DNA of 64,000 nt from Haliotis asinina (Eukaryota; Mollusca; Gastropoda; Lepetellida; Haliotidae): assembly GCF_037392515.1 (NCBI RefSeq), contig NC_090280.1, forward strand, positions 75,256,504 to 75,320,503. Direction: 5' to 3'. The notes under the pieces are model-generated. The model was not told the DNA's origin and made no database searches. It was given only the letters and a program-made list of their open reading frames with translations. This document shows positions 43,001-57,249 of this stretch, in pieces; position 1 is the stretch's first letter, and every line of letters begins with the position of its first letter. A program made the translations under genes and the position numbers.

Positions 43001-46000
43001 CAGTTCCATTGAGGTTTGGACTTTTTCATATATTTGAAAATTTAATTTTGGAAACAAAATCAAAGTCCACATGTAAAAGTTTTACTAAGTCCATCGTATG
43101 TAGTGACATGGTAGTACACATGCAGAAGTAATTACCCTGCTAAGCATCTGGCACATATACGTTACACAGTTTATGTTAACTGATATCTATTAATGAGCAT
43201 GGCAACAAATTCATATGAAACAGATGCTGTGACTACTAATATTCACATCAAAGGTAACTGTACACGTTGCATTTGAATATCATAAAATACGAATCTCGGA
43301 GGTGTCTAGTAATTGTGCTACACTACCTATTTAACTTCTATTGTTATTAAGAAATAGTTCATTGACATCAATCGCTGGTGCAATGTCAGTGATTATGCCA
43401 AGCATCAGCCAGTTGTGTATAATTATTTAATAATTATTATTATTATAATTATTATAATTATAATTATCAGGAGCTAAATAATTGCATGACAGAATGTTCA
43501 TGTTGTTTTCAGTCCCCTGTTACCCTAATTTTGTAACTGTTTATTCAATCAAGTTTCAGACTGCACGCTTGCAGACCATCATGTTGACTTTCAGAATGGC
43601 TGATGTCCGTCAGTGCCAGGGAATATGGAAAAATACGACACTACAAAACATAAGATCAGAACTGAAATTCAAGGGTCAGTCTGGTAATCGGCCTTAACAC
43701 TGCATTTGTTGGAAGAAAGTCATGTTGAAGAAATATTAAACAGGTACACATAAATCTGTTCACCCTTAAAAGTGAAATCAACATTCATTAAACCTCTAAC
43801 AAAAGATATAAATTACACCAACTGGAAACTGTAGCATGCAGCTGTCATCTGGATGCTGGTTTCAAACACTGATTTATACAGTGTCAGTTTTTTTACAGTG
43901 AGTGATTGAACATGTGAAACTGTCTTGTGACTATTTTTACAGACATTTGACAAACACATGTACATTTGATCTGAGACATACACTACATTGGTGAAGTAGG
44001 TTAAACTGGAACAAATTGAAATTAAATTCCATGCTGTTATTGTAAATGTAATATGTTCAAAATCTTGTAATTCATTCTAAAATAAACACTACTTGCAAAT
44101 ACAGTTTAGGACTGGTCCTCAATAACCCATTCTGACTTATCGTAACCACAATATCTTATTTAGGTCTAACAAAAATTAATCAAGAGGGTAACAAAGTGTA
44201 CAAAAACTATTGTATTAAAATAATACATCAGGTTTGAAGTACATTCTTGGTGAACATATATACCTTCTTGGTTCACAATATACCTTAACTACAATTTTTA
44301 CTTGCATGGCATACAGAGCTGTTTGCTGTAACAAATTCATGTTCTACAGTACTGAAAATATTACACATGACCTTCCAAATGACCTCTTGATAGGTTGTTA
44401 GACTTTGAACTTTTGTTCGCTAGAGACATCTGTATCTAATCTGGTTATCAACAAAACTGTTATCAAGGTCACAGGACACAGGTGTTGATCTTCCTGAGTA
44501 CTTATGTCCCCCTTCAATGAACACCAATATATTGCCTCTTGTTCATTTCTATTGAATTTTGCAGTGTAACATCCCATTTGATAGAATCAGGTCAGGTTAG
44601 ATTCCCTACAGGCAGTGAGGTGGCATCACCATTAAAGAGATCTATACCCCATATCACGAGCAACAGGAGAGACCATTCAGGATATTTTTATAGCGAATGT
44701 ATGAAAACAGTAGCCTATATTATTTCACTAGCCTGCAACAGTTGTCAGCTGCATTTTAATGCAGTGGTATAGTGCTAACAACAAACAATTATAAAGTTTG
44801 ACAATTATATTAATCAATGTGTTTGAAACAAATTGTTGATGTTCTCAAATTCAGACATTTTCCTGAATGGGGCAGTCAATTCATGGCAGGAAGGTTTGAA
44901 ATTCATATGACATAGTGCAGCTAACTGCAACTATCCATCTTATGCATACAATGCTATCCTTAAAAGTAAGTAAGATAATTACTTCACGAATAATTGCAAG
45001 GCATCATTAGGCCATTGCATTTTTTGTTTGAAAAGTTTGTTCCCTAAAAAAATTAAGTGGAGGAGGGGAAAAAACGTCACCACTCAAAGTAATATGAATT
45101 CCTTGTAAATATGAAAAGTAGTTTACTTTTGGCAATTTATGAAGTGTCTATGGAGCAAAACACATTATAAAACAAATATTTGTGTGCAAGTTTACATTTT
45201 GGCCTATAACAACATTAGAATTTTATTTTTTAAGCTGGTTGAACTATCTTTTATTTTTGTTCCTATTCTTGAAAAAATATGACTGGCTGGTTCGAAAACC
45301 AACAAATAAAACTGATCTTGTATAAATGTGAAAATAAATACATTAATCCTTAAAGCAATAATGGCTGATTCCACAGAATAAATGATAAGGTCACTGTCCT
45401 ATTCCTACTTAGCACAGTGGAGTTGATATTGAGTGAATGTGTTCAAAGTCCAGTGAATGTTCGGAGTAGCAGTAGGAGGTCTTAGAGATAAAGAAGGTAC
45501 AGACAATTCATCACACTAGATATCACAGCTGATCACTGTCTGATGTCATCATCATCACTACTGACTACCCACACAATGAAACAATCAATGGCTCCCTGGC
45601 AACACAAGTTTAAAGATATACATAAGGCTGGACAGTCCTTTTCTTTACCAAGAAGAATGTGTCAGCTAGATTTCCATATTTCAGATTTCATATTTGAGAC
45701 ATTTCATGTGTTGGTTTACTATTTATATCTACTTGTTAATTATGAAGTGATGCAAGTGAGTTGAACAAGGTGCTAGGCTAGTGCTCCAGCGAGCTTGAGG
45801 TGCTGGCATCAAGCCCACCTGTGACTCGGTGTACAAACCTTTGAGTCAATTTTGTGTGCAGACTTTCAGAGCTGTCACAGCCCCTAGTGTACAGCACACA
45901 CCCATGTGCACTTAAAAGAACCTATGAATCCCTTGGAAAATTACCAGAAGGTGGACACATTAATACATGCAAACACCTAACTGACGGCATATATCTTGGT

Positions 46001-48279
46001 ATGCTGCAACTTAGTGCAAGAGTTGTATGGTCCCCAGGGAGTTGAGATTGATAATATGTTCAGTCTGAAAGTGACAGGAAAATCAAAGCGCCTATAGGCA
46101 GCCCTGGTGGATATCGGCATTATGTATGTAAATATTACCAAAAACATAGTAATAATAGGACAAGATGCAGAAGTATAAAGTAAAGTCATCAAACTCCAAA
46201 AAAGAGAACATGTTTCACAAAATTTTGATGAGTCTCCTGAAAAGTGTACTAGTATATAATACAACCATCACACAACACAATATTGATGTCAGGTTCTCTT
46301 CTTTCAGGGCATTACATTGGATCTATTTGCTTTGCTGCTTATTGCCAAAGACATATGACAGATCTGTAAATAATCAAGTCTAGAACATACAGTGCACTGA
46401 CTGGCAATACAAGTGTACTGAACAGCATAAGAAACATAACTCTAGTGTTTTGTCAGGTTTGTAAAAAGGAGACATAAATATGAAGTCTTACCACGTGGTT
46501 GTGTTACCTGTCTATCACAATAAGCATGGGTTACTTAGACTAACTATCACCCCTATCTTCATCAGTATTATATATTGCAAGTGAGGATCTCACATTTATA
46601 ACAACAAAATGTAAGTAGTTTATTCAGGAAGGTTTGGATTTGGGAGTTATTTGAGGTTCACATTTCATTAGGGAGGTTCACACCTCATCCCTCAAACGCC
46701 CACATCCACCAGCGGTCATAGATGTTTTATTCTGAACCAGGATGCTACATGCCAAAACACACCTGTATATACCACTAAACATGCTAAATACATGTCACAT
46801 GGAGTGTCTGGCAATATCACTTACAACCCACAGCTTTTCAGCTGAAAATAATCAATGAACCAAGTTAACCCTTTCTATTTATAGACAGGCTCCTCTTATA
46901 ACAGACTATCTTGTACTTGGTTCATATAAATTGAACAATAGCGTCAAAGGCTACACCACCTTTCAACTTCCTGAAACAGGAGCTCTACATGTTTGTTTCA
47001 ATGTCCTCAGACTTGTGAGAAAATGGGGAGGGGAGTCTAGACTTGCGTCATTAACTGGAGTTCAACCAACAGGTGCTATCAGGTGCTGATTAAGAAGTTA
47101 ATCAGGCTGTATATTGTGTAAATATAATTTTGCTGAAAACTGTCAATCACCTTTGATTTAACATTCATTCTTGAGAAATTTAAAGTAACTGACATATTAA
47201 ACAAGTTAACAGATTAATATGTTCATACACATACACACATCTTTAATACAGAAATAAAAGACCATACCTGTTGTTAATTATATCTCTGCTCTGTTTCTGA
47301 CAAATATTAGTGTGTGACCTTTGTGTATACTAGGATGCTGAGACTGACTGTAAATGCCAATAAAAGAATAACCAAACTTTTACCATAAATCGGAAGTTAC
47401 AACACATATACATCAAAATCAAAAATGTTTTCATGCATGTTTAACTTAAACAAAACAATTCTTCTATATAAACAGCAACATTAGGTTTATCAAAGATATT
47501 GATCAAATTATAAAAACCCTTCAAGAACATCTGCAGAATTATGACTGATAGGTACTGGGAGAAAATAGGAAATCCGCTTTCAGGCTTAAGTCACAACCCT
47601 GAATAGCCACAATATTTCCATGTCTCTGTACAAAATAAACCTTGAACGTTGTGACTACTGAGGCGTGTATGAAACATTCCTATACACATGAGAGAACTCT
47701 GTCAACGACAGCCTCTGTGCCCAACTTTGTGGTCTCAATCACTTTCCATTCATATTTTGGACTGGGGCACTTTCAGCTTGTATTTTGTTATTGGCTGGGT
47801 GGGCGTGTCGGCTTGGCTCCAATTGCAGTAATTTAGCTTTTTGGCATTCACCACTGAGCGGACGGGTTATTCAAAGTATATATCTCACCTGCTGCGAATG
47901 AATGCAACGACACTCAAAATATTCATTATTGACTTCTTACTGCATGGAGACTTGTTCGTGGAGGACGTGTGGCGTTACTTTGCCAATATACAATCAGGTC
48001 AACATCGATCCAAATTATGTCTGTCATGGAATTATTAAACCACAACAAACACTTATATTGTTTTCTGCTGGAATTGCGGTAAATATTTGCCCCAACGTGA
48101 CATGAACAGTCGAGATGACACAGTCACGCTGTTGTAGTCACATGTAAACAAATAAACGTGAACGGGCCACGAAGCACTTCTAGACGCTAAGCTGTACAAC
48201 TTTGTAACAAAATAATATTCCACGCACCTGCTAAAATTCCCTTTAGTGTCTTGGCACCACTTCTCGGCGCGGCTGCCAT
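9891..48279 (-). CDS. SLC25A1: Mitochondrial tricarboxylate (citrate) transport protein, seven exons
   Basis: The carrier exchanges mitochondrial citrate for cytosolic malate across the inner membrane, feeding cytosolic acetyl-CoA. Coding exons are 48279-48228, 25588-25378, 20556-20471, 16573-16436, 11183-10963, 10585-10512 and 10005-9891. All introns are GT-AG and all phases agree. They sum to 897 nt and 298 residues, slightly shorter than the human protein (311) because the N-terminus is short. The three SLC25 motifs are present: PTEYVK (residues 31-36), PMETLK (129-134) and PIDVIK (227-232). Blocks typical of the citrate carrier include [23 protein letters not shown] and the end KIWVTD. 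Intron 1 is about 22.6 kb. The family assignment is very safe. The exact transcript ends are unknown. Confidence 0.97.
10326..10368 (-). mobile_element. SINE-B 5' fragment
   Basis: On the minus strand it reads GGTAGGGTAGTCAAGTGGTT and then AAAGCCGAAGATCCAGG. This is the tRNA-like head of SINE-B without its body, inside carrier intron 6. Confidence 0.5.
10512..10585 (-). CDS. SLC25A1: SLC25A1 exon 6
   Basis: Encodes [20 protein letters not shown] and then EGPRA (split), the matrix helix region after the third motif. The acceptor is ATGACAG and the donor GC|GTAAGT. Confidence 0.96.
10671..10974. repeat. 51-bp tandem array derived from the exon 5 donor region
   Basis: Six units of GTTATTCAGATCTATCT, then GACCTTCAACCAACTACC, then CCTGCATTCTT. 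The last unit overlaps the true exon 5 / intron 5 junction. On the minus strand several units recreate AAGAATGCAG|GT, so they look like extra donor sites. Confidence 0.8.
10963..11183 (-). CDS. SLC25A1: SLC25A1 exon 5
   Basis: Encodes residues 163-236, including [20 protein letters not shown] and the third carrier motif PIDVIK. The donor is ATGCAG|GTACGA. It is sandwiched between the large minisatellite (ending about 55 bp from its acceptor) and a 51-bp array starting at its donor. Confidence 0.98.
11240..15628. repeat. 63/69-bp minisatellite, about 65 units, interrupted by a SINE
   Basis: The array lies inside carrier intron 4. The unit is 63 bp (GGTTACACTATATATCAG ... GTAATTAAGGTAAAATACTG); a 69-bp variant carries an extra ACGTTA. 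Both lengths are multiples of three, and one minus-strand frame has no stop, so an open frame of 1263 codons spans 15049-11258. It contains 58 full units and one partial, 14 of them of the long type. It has no splice support, and variation falls at replacement sites (S/G, M/L, Q/L/H/M, T/S). I read the open frame as a by-product of unit length. Units resume at 15385 after a SINE at 15184-15377. Confidence 0.95.
15184..15377 (-). mobile_element. SINE-A inserted in the minisatellite, with target duplication
   Basis: The element starts CTGAGTGAGTGAGTGAG on the plus strand and stops before the family's 5' end. It is flanked by the 7-bp direct repeat TCAATAT at 15177-15183 and 15378-15384. The minisatellite continues on both sides. 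Confidence 0.85.
16436..16573 (-). CDS. SLC25A1: SLC25A1 exon 4
   Basis: Encodes residues 118-162 with the second carrier motif PMETLK and the substrate-side stretch [17 protein letters not shown]. The acceptor is TTTCCAG and the donor AAG|GTATGT. Both junctions are phase 1. Confidence 0.97.
16745..17260. repeat. Three tandem units of about 150-175 bp
   Basis: Each unit has GGCACCACTTT, a TATC-ACCAAGTTTT-like stretch, TTTTTGAGTT-TGC and TCCATTTTGAGA or a variant, at about 16868, 17021 and 17192. The pattern resembles invertebrate repeats built around a TTTTTGAGTTATGC motif. Small reading frames here are artefacts. Confidence 0.65.
17553..17885 (+). mobile_element. 5S rRNA-derived SINE
   Basis: 17575-17630 reads GAAGTTAAGCAACGTTGACC and CTTGGATGGGTGATC. 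These match the internal control region of eukaryotic 5S rRNA (GAAGTTAAGCAACGT ... CTTGGATGGGTGACC). Downstream sequence contains CCAGCAGAAAATGGGT, resembling the body of known 5S-type SINEs. It is too diverged to be a functional 5S gene. It lies in carrier intron 3, antisense to the gene. Confidence 0.7.
18470..18690 (-). mobile_element. SINE-A, good copy
   Basis: Plus-strand order is GTGAGTGAGTGAGTTTAG, ACGCCGCACTCAGCAATATT, TCTGGACCAGACAATCCAG, GAGCATCGATCTGCGCAATT and GATCCCGTTAGTCGCC, ending at GTCGCCTTTTATGG. The 5' end is truncated compared with the copy at 49127. Confidence 0.85.
19012..19373. repeat. 362-bp direct repeat, left copy (LTR-like)
   Basis: Collinear with 20082-20443 without indels and, by eye, with four substitutions. 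Within it the unit can be read as TGTGCAATCATG ... CCTTTTCA, that is TG...CA ends. A 32-bp flank (CATGAATTTATGGCA ... CTGAAATG) occurs before this copy and again at about 19399, so the structure is not a simple LTR element. Confidence 0.85.
20082..20443. repeat. 362-bp direct repeat, right copy (LTR-like)
   Basis: Second copy of the unit at 19012, 1070 bp away. The 708 bp between the copies has no coding capacity that I can see, so this is either a TRIM-like element or a recent local duplication. It ends 28 bp before carrier exon 3. Confidence 0.85.
20471..20556 (-). CDS. SLC25A1: SLC25A1 exon 3
   Basis: Encodes [16 protein letters not shown] and LLCGLG (residues 89-117) between acceptor TTTCAG and donor GG|GTAAAT. 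This corresponds to the start of the second carrier repeat. It lies about 30 bp from the second 362-bp direct repeat. Confidence 0.95.
20796..20852 (+). mobile_element. SINE-A fragment, opposite orientation
   Basis: CTGTGTAGATTGATGCTCAT, CAATCACTGGACTGTCTGAT and CCATACTCAG match the SINE-A middle in plus sense. Most other copies in the window are in minus sense. Confidence 0.5.
21265..21420 (-). pseudogene. LINE (non-LTR retrotransposon) reverse-transcriptase fragment, frameshifted
   Basis: Minus-strand translation gives [18 protein letters not shown] and LWGPNTD, the typical YKYLGT(I/T)ID...L.WGPNTD block near the end of LINE reverse transcriptases. It continues in another frame as [18 protein letters not shown]. 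The frame change fits a one-base deletion near 21320. Nothing longer is intact, so this is a dead fragment inside carrier intron 2. The overlapping plus-strand open frame is its antisense shadow. Confidence 0.65.
21480..24040. other. Carrier intron 2 stretch with no recognisable feature
   Basis: AT-rich unique-looking intron sequence. Several short open frames are present but none has codon patterns, splice context or family resemblance that I can support. Confidence 0.5.
24045..24830. repeat. Three tandem units of about 236-290 bp
   Basis: Shared blocks are GATTTTGACCTATATGC, ATATTTTCTGA-AGC-TATT, CATGTAC-C-AACACA-ATAG and TTTCAGAAGCACGAGCAAA. They start near 24064, 24361 and 24597. Divergence is substantial. 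Confidence 0.65.
25378..25588 (-). CDS. SLC25A1: SLC25A1 exon 2
   Basis: Encodes residues 18-88, including the first carrier motif (PTEYVK) and the [20 protein letters not shown] stretch. The acceptor is AATTGCAG and the donor CAG|GTTAGT. It enters in phase 1 and leaves in phase 2. Confidence 0.97.
26500..27585. repeat. Segmental duplication, copy A
   Basis: From GGAAGAGTGGG to the region after the CA repeat (TTTTATCACACTGAATCCACA), it matches 29420-30155 piecewise. Copy A has about 340 extra bp (26822-27161), whose start resembles a tRNA-derived SINE on the minus strand (B-box-like GGTTTGAGCCC). It lies within carrier intron 1. Confidence 0.8.
27488..27540. repeat. CT/CA microsatellite
   Basis: CTCTCTCTCTCTCT followed by interrupted CA repeats, within duplication copy A. 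Confidence 0.9.
29258..29418. repeat. 160-bp direct repeat flanking duplication copy B (left)
   Basis: CTAAACTTCAGGGCCAA to AGTC-TTATTGTGAAAATA is repeated at 30153-30319 with few differences. The two copies bracket duplication copy B. Confidence 0.8.
29419..30152. repeat. Segmental duplication, copy B
   Basis: Close match to copy A at 26500-27585 but lacking its 340-bp internal segment: CACATGACC joins directly to AATAAAATACACC. It is bracketed by the 160-bp direct repeats. No coding potential is recognised. Confidence 0.8.
30153..30319. repeat. 160-bp direct repeat flanking duplication copy B (right)
   Basis: Partner of 29258-29418, same order and orientation, with a short insertion (GAATGAGA region) relative to the left copy. 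Confidence 0.8.
30504..30775 (-). mobile_element. SINE-B copy split by a foldback MITE
   Basis: The SINE-B tail (TTTGACAATATTCCAGCAAT) and head (ACTTTAACCACTTAGGCTAC on plus) are separated by about 100 bp at 30578-30682. That insert has GCACTAAGGTGATCG and GGCTTTGTGCAAGG at its ends, a relative of the MITE family. Confidence 0.6.
31190..31385. repeat. Widespread invertebrate-type interspersed repeat
   Basis: Contains AGGTCAAGGTCACC, CCAAGGTACCAAATATGAAA, TTTACGGTTCTTAAGAT, AAAGACGGACTAAG and AATACTATAATCTCC. From memory this ordered set of motifs recurs in many marine invertebrate genomes. No coding function is visible. Confidence 0.55.
32340..33520. other. Carrier intron 1 stretch with no recognisable feature
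   Basis: AT-rich, no long open frame, no repeat structure that I can define. Confidence 0.5.
33525..33787 (-). mobile_element. SINE-A, nearly full-length copy
   Basis: Runs from GTGAGTGAGTAGTTTTAAGC through TATGGCGGTGGTCTGTAAAT and TTGCTGAAGGCCTATTCTAC to GGACCTTCACGGGTCAC. It has the family's 5' end. Confidence 0.85.
34870..34972. repeat. 33-bp minisatellite, about 3 copies
   Basis: TCAAACTTAGTAGTTTGGCC followed by ATAAAATTAGTAG, starting at 34870, 34903 and 34936. Confidence 0.9.
34980..37185. other. Carrier intron 1 stretch, short GATGAT/AACAAA simple repeats only
   Basis: GATGATGGTGATGATGATGG at about 35706 and CAACAACAAAAAATAAAACA at about 35759 are simple repeats. Otherwise no exon or element is recognised. 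Confidence 0.5.
37190..37340 (-). mobile_element. SINE-B copy
   Basis: On the minus strand, GGTAGCCTAGTGGTTAAAAC and GTGGGTTCAGATCCTGGCTC form A/B-box-like segments, followed by the body with ATTGCTGGAATATTACTGAA. Confidence 0.75.
37630..37800 (-). mobile_element. SINE-B copy
   Basis: On the plus strand, GAGTTTTGTTTTACATGCTG, AGCAATATCTCAGCA, GGACTTCACACATTTC and TTTTAACCACTTGGCCACCA appear in family order. Confidence 0.7.
40392..40760 (-). CDS. Unexplained possible coding exon inside SLC25A1 intron 1
   Basis: An open frame of 123 codons starts at an ATG in ideal context (aaccATGG) and ends exactly at a strong donor, CAA|GTAAGT. The protein starts [15 protein letters not shown], has seven cysteines in its first half, and ends [16 protein letters not shown] do not recognise it. 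It cannot be an alternative first exon of the carrier as it stands: it leaves in phase 0, while carrier exon 2 needs phase 1 and would meet an early TGA. It could be the first exon of a nested gene, a decayed gene fragment or chance. Confidence 0.3.
41281..41410 (-). mobile_element. SINE-B copy
   Basis: On the plus strand, GTGAGTATTGTTTTATATTT, CGCAATATTCCACCAATATC, GATTTCACACATTGTAACTA, GTGGGGAATCAAACTC and GGCATGACGAGCAAAC. The A-box end is decayed. Confidence 0.7.
41420..45740. other. Carrier intron 1 stretch, only an AT-rich microsatellite
   Basis: 43427-43470 is an ATTATT/AATTAT microsatellite. Nothing else is recognised. Short open frames here lack any support. Confidence 0.5.
45775..46020 (+). 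mobile_element. Possible SINE-like repeat
   Basis: Contains GGCTAGTGCTCCAGCGAGCT, CCACCTGTGACTCGGTGTAC and CCCATGTGCACTTAAAAGAA followed by CC. These phrases recall marine invertebrate SINEs. No clean tRNA-like boxes are visible. This rests on pattern memory only. Confidence 0.35.
46400..48226. other. Carrier intron 1, promoter-proximal part, no recognisable feature
   Basis: Unique-looking AT-rich sequence; nothing supported. Confidence 0.45.
48228..48279 (-). CDS. SLC25A1: SLC25A1 exon 1 (start exon)
   Basis: Encodes [17 protein letters not shown] plus the first base of the next glycine. ATG context is aaaATGG. The donor is GCAG|GTGCGTGG. Joining to exon 2 gives ILAGGITGG, the expected start of the first transmembrane helix. 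The short basic N-terminus matches the carrier family. Confidence 0.93.
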
Positions 48280-48290
48280 TTTACTTCCAT
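48243..48290 (-). CDS. Upstream open reading frame overlapping the SLC25A1 start
   Basis: An ATG at 48290 (context gagATGG) opens a 15-codon frame ending with TAA at 48245-48243, overlapping the carrier start at 48279 in another frame. If the transcript starts upstream of 48290, this could lower carrier translation. Transcript start not known. Confidence 0.3.
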   Translation of the reverse strand: MEVKWQPRREVVPRH

Positions 48291-48299
48291 CTCTCCCGT

Positions 48300-48470
48300 A
48301 AAATGGGGACACTAGCCCCTGCGTTCCCCTGTCCATAGCGCTGTCAACTACACTGCGGTTGCATCAGTAATAACACCGGCGCGTCACCAGTTGCTCGTCC
48401 GATAATCACGCTAGCATCCAACGCCCTCTACACGTGGGAAATTCTGTGACCTAGGTCAAGGGTCATGTTG
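48300..48470 (-). promoter_or_regulatory. SLC25A1 upstream region with E-box and DR1 nuclear-receptor site
   Basis: Upstream of the carrier start lies CpG-richer DNA. CACGTG occurs at 48431-48436. AGGTCA-A-GGGTCA (a direct repeat with one-base spacing) occupies 48453-48465, and its first half is also part of the palindrome TGACCTAGGTCA (48447-48458). Such DR1 sites bind HNF4 and RXR heterodimers in animals. Use of these sites here is inference. Confidence 0.45.
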
Positions 48471-49126
48471 GGTTTCAGGTCATTTCCGGCACATGAACAT
48501 TCAGAATATGTCGGATTGTATTGGATTATGATGGCATGTCAATCGTGAAATACGAGGAAGAATACAAAGTGCATGCGGTATATAATACTTTTATCAAAAA
48601 GAATTGTCCACAAATAGTCAATGAACTGGAAATGTCAGTAATTCGCTGTTCGAAGCATATATTTAGACTAAATTAATCAGCGATGCTCCGATTGAACTGA
48701 TTGGTTTTCGTAAGGGATAGCGTATTCCTCAAAACATTTTCTAGCTTTGTAACTGTTGACACGCGAATGATCTGGAACCAGAAAAGAAAAAGAATAATAA
48801 ACAGATACATTTTACACTGACATGAATTATGCAGCTGTATTGAGTGAATTCTATGGGTTGACATTTAAATTTTCTTTGTCAACTCTTGGTTCGAAAATCA
48901 ACAGTAAATATAAACGTCATACAGAAAATCCCCGATCGATGTTTCAAACATCGGAATCCCTGAATATACAATCATCAAAAGGTATGTGTATTTCTTACGA
49001 AGTGTTTGCAATGACACAAATGTTTTAATAATTCATGTCAGCATTTTAACAAGCATTTACAGTAAAATATGTTTGTGGGTTTTTTTAATTACAGTATTAC
49101 GGTGGTACGGAATAATAATAATAGGA

Positions 49127-49404
49127 TGAGTGAGTGAGTGAGTTTAGTTTTACGCCGCACTCAGCAATATTCCAACTATATGGCGGCGGTCTGTAAATAA
49201 TCGAGTCTGGACCAGACAATCCAGTGATCAACAACATGAGCGTCGATCTGCACAATTGGGAACCGATGACACGCGTCAGCCAAGTCAGCGAAGCTGACCA
49301 CCCGATCCCCTTAGTCGCCTCTTACGACAATCATAGTCACCTTTTTATGGCAAGAATGGGTTGCTGCATGAAGACCTATTCTATCCCGTGACCTTCACGG
49401 GTCA
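49127..49404 (-). mobile_element. SINE-A, full-length copy
   Basis: Best complete example in the window. It runs from GAGTGAGTGAGTGAGTTTAG through ATATGGCGGCGGTCTGTAAA, CCGATCCCCTTAGTCGCCTC and AAGACCTATTCTATCCC to the hairpin end CCCGTGACCTTCACGGG. Confidence 0.9.
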
Positions 49405-49756
49405 ATATTAGGATGAAGTTGACCAGATCACTGGTAACCAGTGGTAACCCAATGCATCTATTTGTAGTTTGAGTTTATATTTTTACACCATATAGTCATA
49501 TTTTTAGGATCATACATATTTAAATTTAATGTGCCACATCCCAAAGACCAATTGTATCCAAGAAATTTCTGTTCAGCATGTTTTTATGCAAATATGTGTA
49601 GTTCAGCTACCTCATAACAGAAAAGTAAAACTAGCCTAAACATCTACCGCGATATAGCAAATCGCATTTTAAATTCAAATTATTGCCCGACGTTAAAAAG
49701 AGTTTACTAGTTGGTAACCTCATTTGTCTCGTGTTCTGATTATACGTCGTTCCCAT

Positions 49757-49830
49757 TTGTGAGTGAGTGAGTGAGTGAGTGAGTGAGTGTGGATTTCCAG
49801 CCAAATGGGCAGTATTTCAGCCATATCGTC
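49757..49830. repeat. GTGA microsatellite with SINE tail remnant
   Basis: (GTGA)n followed by TTTCCAGCCAAATGGGCAGT and ATTTCAGCCATAT. It probably grew from a SINE tail. Confidence 0.75.
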
Positions 49831-50739
49831 ACTGAAACATGATACATAAAATGAATTACATGTACATAACAAACTGTCAACGAAGTGTTACCGTCAAGTA
49901 AACACAAATCGAATTTCACAGGTATGGATATAAACTGTAAATCTGAAAGTATAGACAATACAGCAAATAACAAAGTAAAAATCATACACTAACAACAATA
50001 GGGTGTCCCGGGTCTTTGACGTGGCATTTTCACTTTCGGTTTATAGTCTGTGTACTGAATGAAAAGTGACATCAAAGATCTGTTTGGTGCTTTTGCTGCA
50101 GAATCAGCCACAGTGTTACCATTGTTTCCACCATGACGGGTAACGAACATAAAACAATGTCGTATTGGCAAGTAGCAGGAACGTTAAATAATTCGATGAT
50201 TTCGATTAATTCGACATGTTCAGAATAAATGCTTTGAATATCCTGAAGACATGAGAGAGTTTAAATTGTTTAGTGTAGGTTGGTTAGTAATATATTTTTG
50301 AGTCAGTGAAAAAATCATGATCGCCATGCCATTTCAAAAATATATATTCTGTCTATTATGATTCACCCCCAATTACTAGAAATCGGCATACCCAGCAATT
50401 TCAGCGAGGTTATTACTACTAGTTTTATGCATTGTTTAATCCAGTGAGAAGAAATACTTATTTGCCTTTAACAGGGAGACTATATAGAGAGTTGTAGATG
50501 ATCCCTGCATTATCAAGAAAATTGTTCTCTCGAGTGAGGTCAAATGGGCTGTTTTGACATATTTTGTGTAACTGAACGGCATAAGAATGAAAATGTATTA
50601 ATTATAAAATTTCATCTGTATAATTACACTTGCAACGAAACCTCATCAGCATCCATGCCTGTAAACGAATGTTATTCCTTATTAGTTGTAGAGCTAATAG
50701 TTTCAAACAACTTCCTGCTAACGCACGCGCAGTTTGCTG

Positions 50740-50858
50740 TAGCAACCACGGTTGCTAGGAATCGCCACTGTCAAATAGGCTTGTGGAAGGAAACAGCACA
50801 CTGTTTAGGTTAAATCGCCAAAATCGCCCGTTATTCGTCATCTTCCGGAACATTCAGG
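50740..50858 (+). promoter_or_regulatory. Tektin upstream region: RFX-like palindrome and probable non-coding first exon
   Basis: TAGCAACC-AC-GGTTGCTA at 50740-50757 is a perfect 8-bp inverted repeat. Each arm resembles an RFX (X-box) half-site, as expected for a ciliary gene. A good donor AG|GTAAGG follows at 50858/50859, and an acceptor TATTTTTAG ends at 51299. A non-coding exon ending at 50858 is therefore likely. The arms are everted compared with the classical X-box. Confidence 0.45.
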
Positions 50859-51318
50859 GTAAGGTTTCTTATTTGATGCGTTGGTCATACGGTATAACAC
50901 TTCCACAGGTCATATGCATAACCGTTGGTATATTGATACAATAACAACAAAGTAAAGACTGGAATTTGTTTACATGGTTCAGCATCTTCACAACGAGGAT
51001 TTTTGTTGCATACCGGGGCGGCTTCCATTTAATGTCACATTCATTTTATGTTGATAAAGAGGAGTTAAGGTAACCGCCCGTACCCCACTTAAATGTTAAC
51101 CCATTAAATAAGTGTTAAGGCTATGACAGAACCTTAATCGCTAAATGAATTTTAAGCGGGGGAACAGTGGCGGAAGTCTTTCCCTGACCATATCTCACCA
51201 GTGTACTAGGGTCTGATTTTCACAATTTGACTGAATTATAAATGAACTATTTATATATATATGGGCAGAACTGACTGAATTTTTATTGTTTATTTTTAGG
51301 TCCATCGTTTGAGAAGCC

Positions 51319-57249
<5,931 letters not shown>

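Larger units (their letters stand above)
48480..50730. other. Intergenic region between divergent SLC25A1 and tektin genes
   Basis: Contains a SINE-A at 49127 and a GTGA microsatellite at 49759. No further exon is recognised. Open frames here are short and unsupported. Confidence 0.5.
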
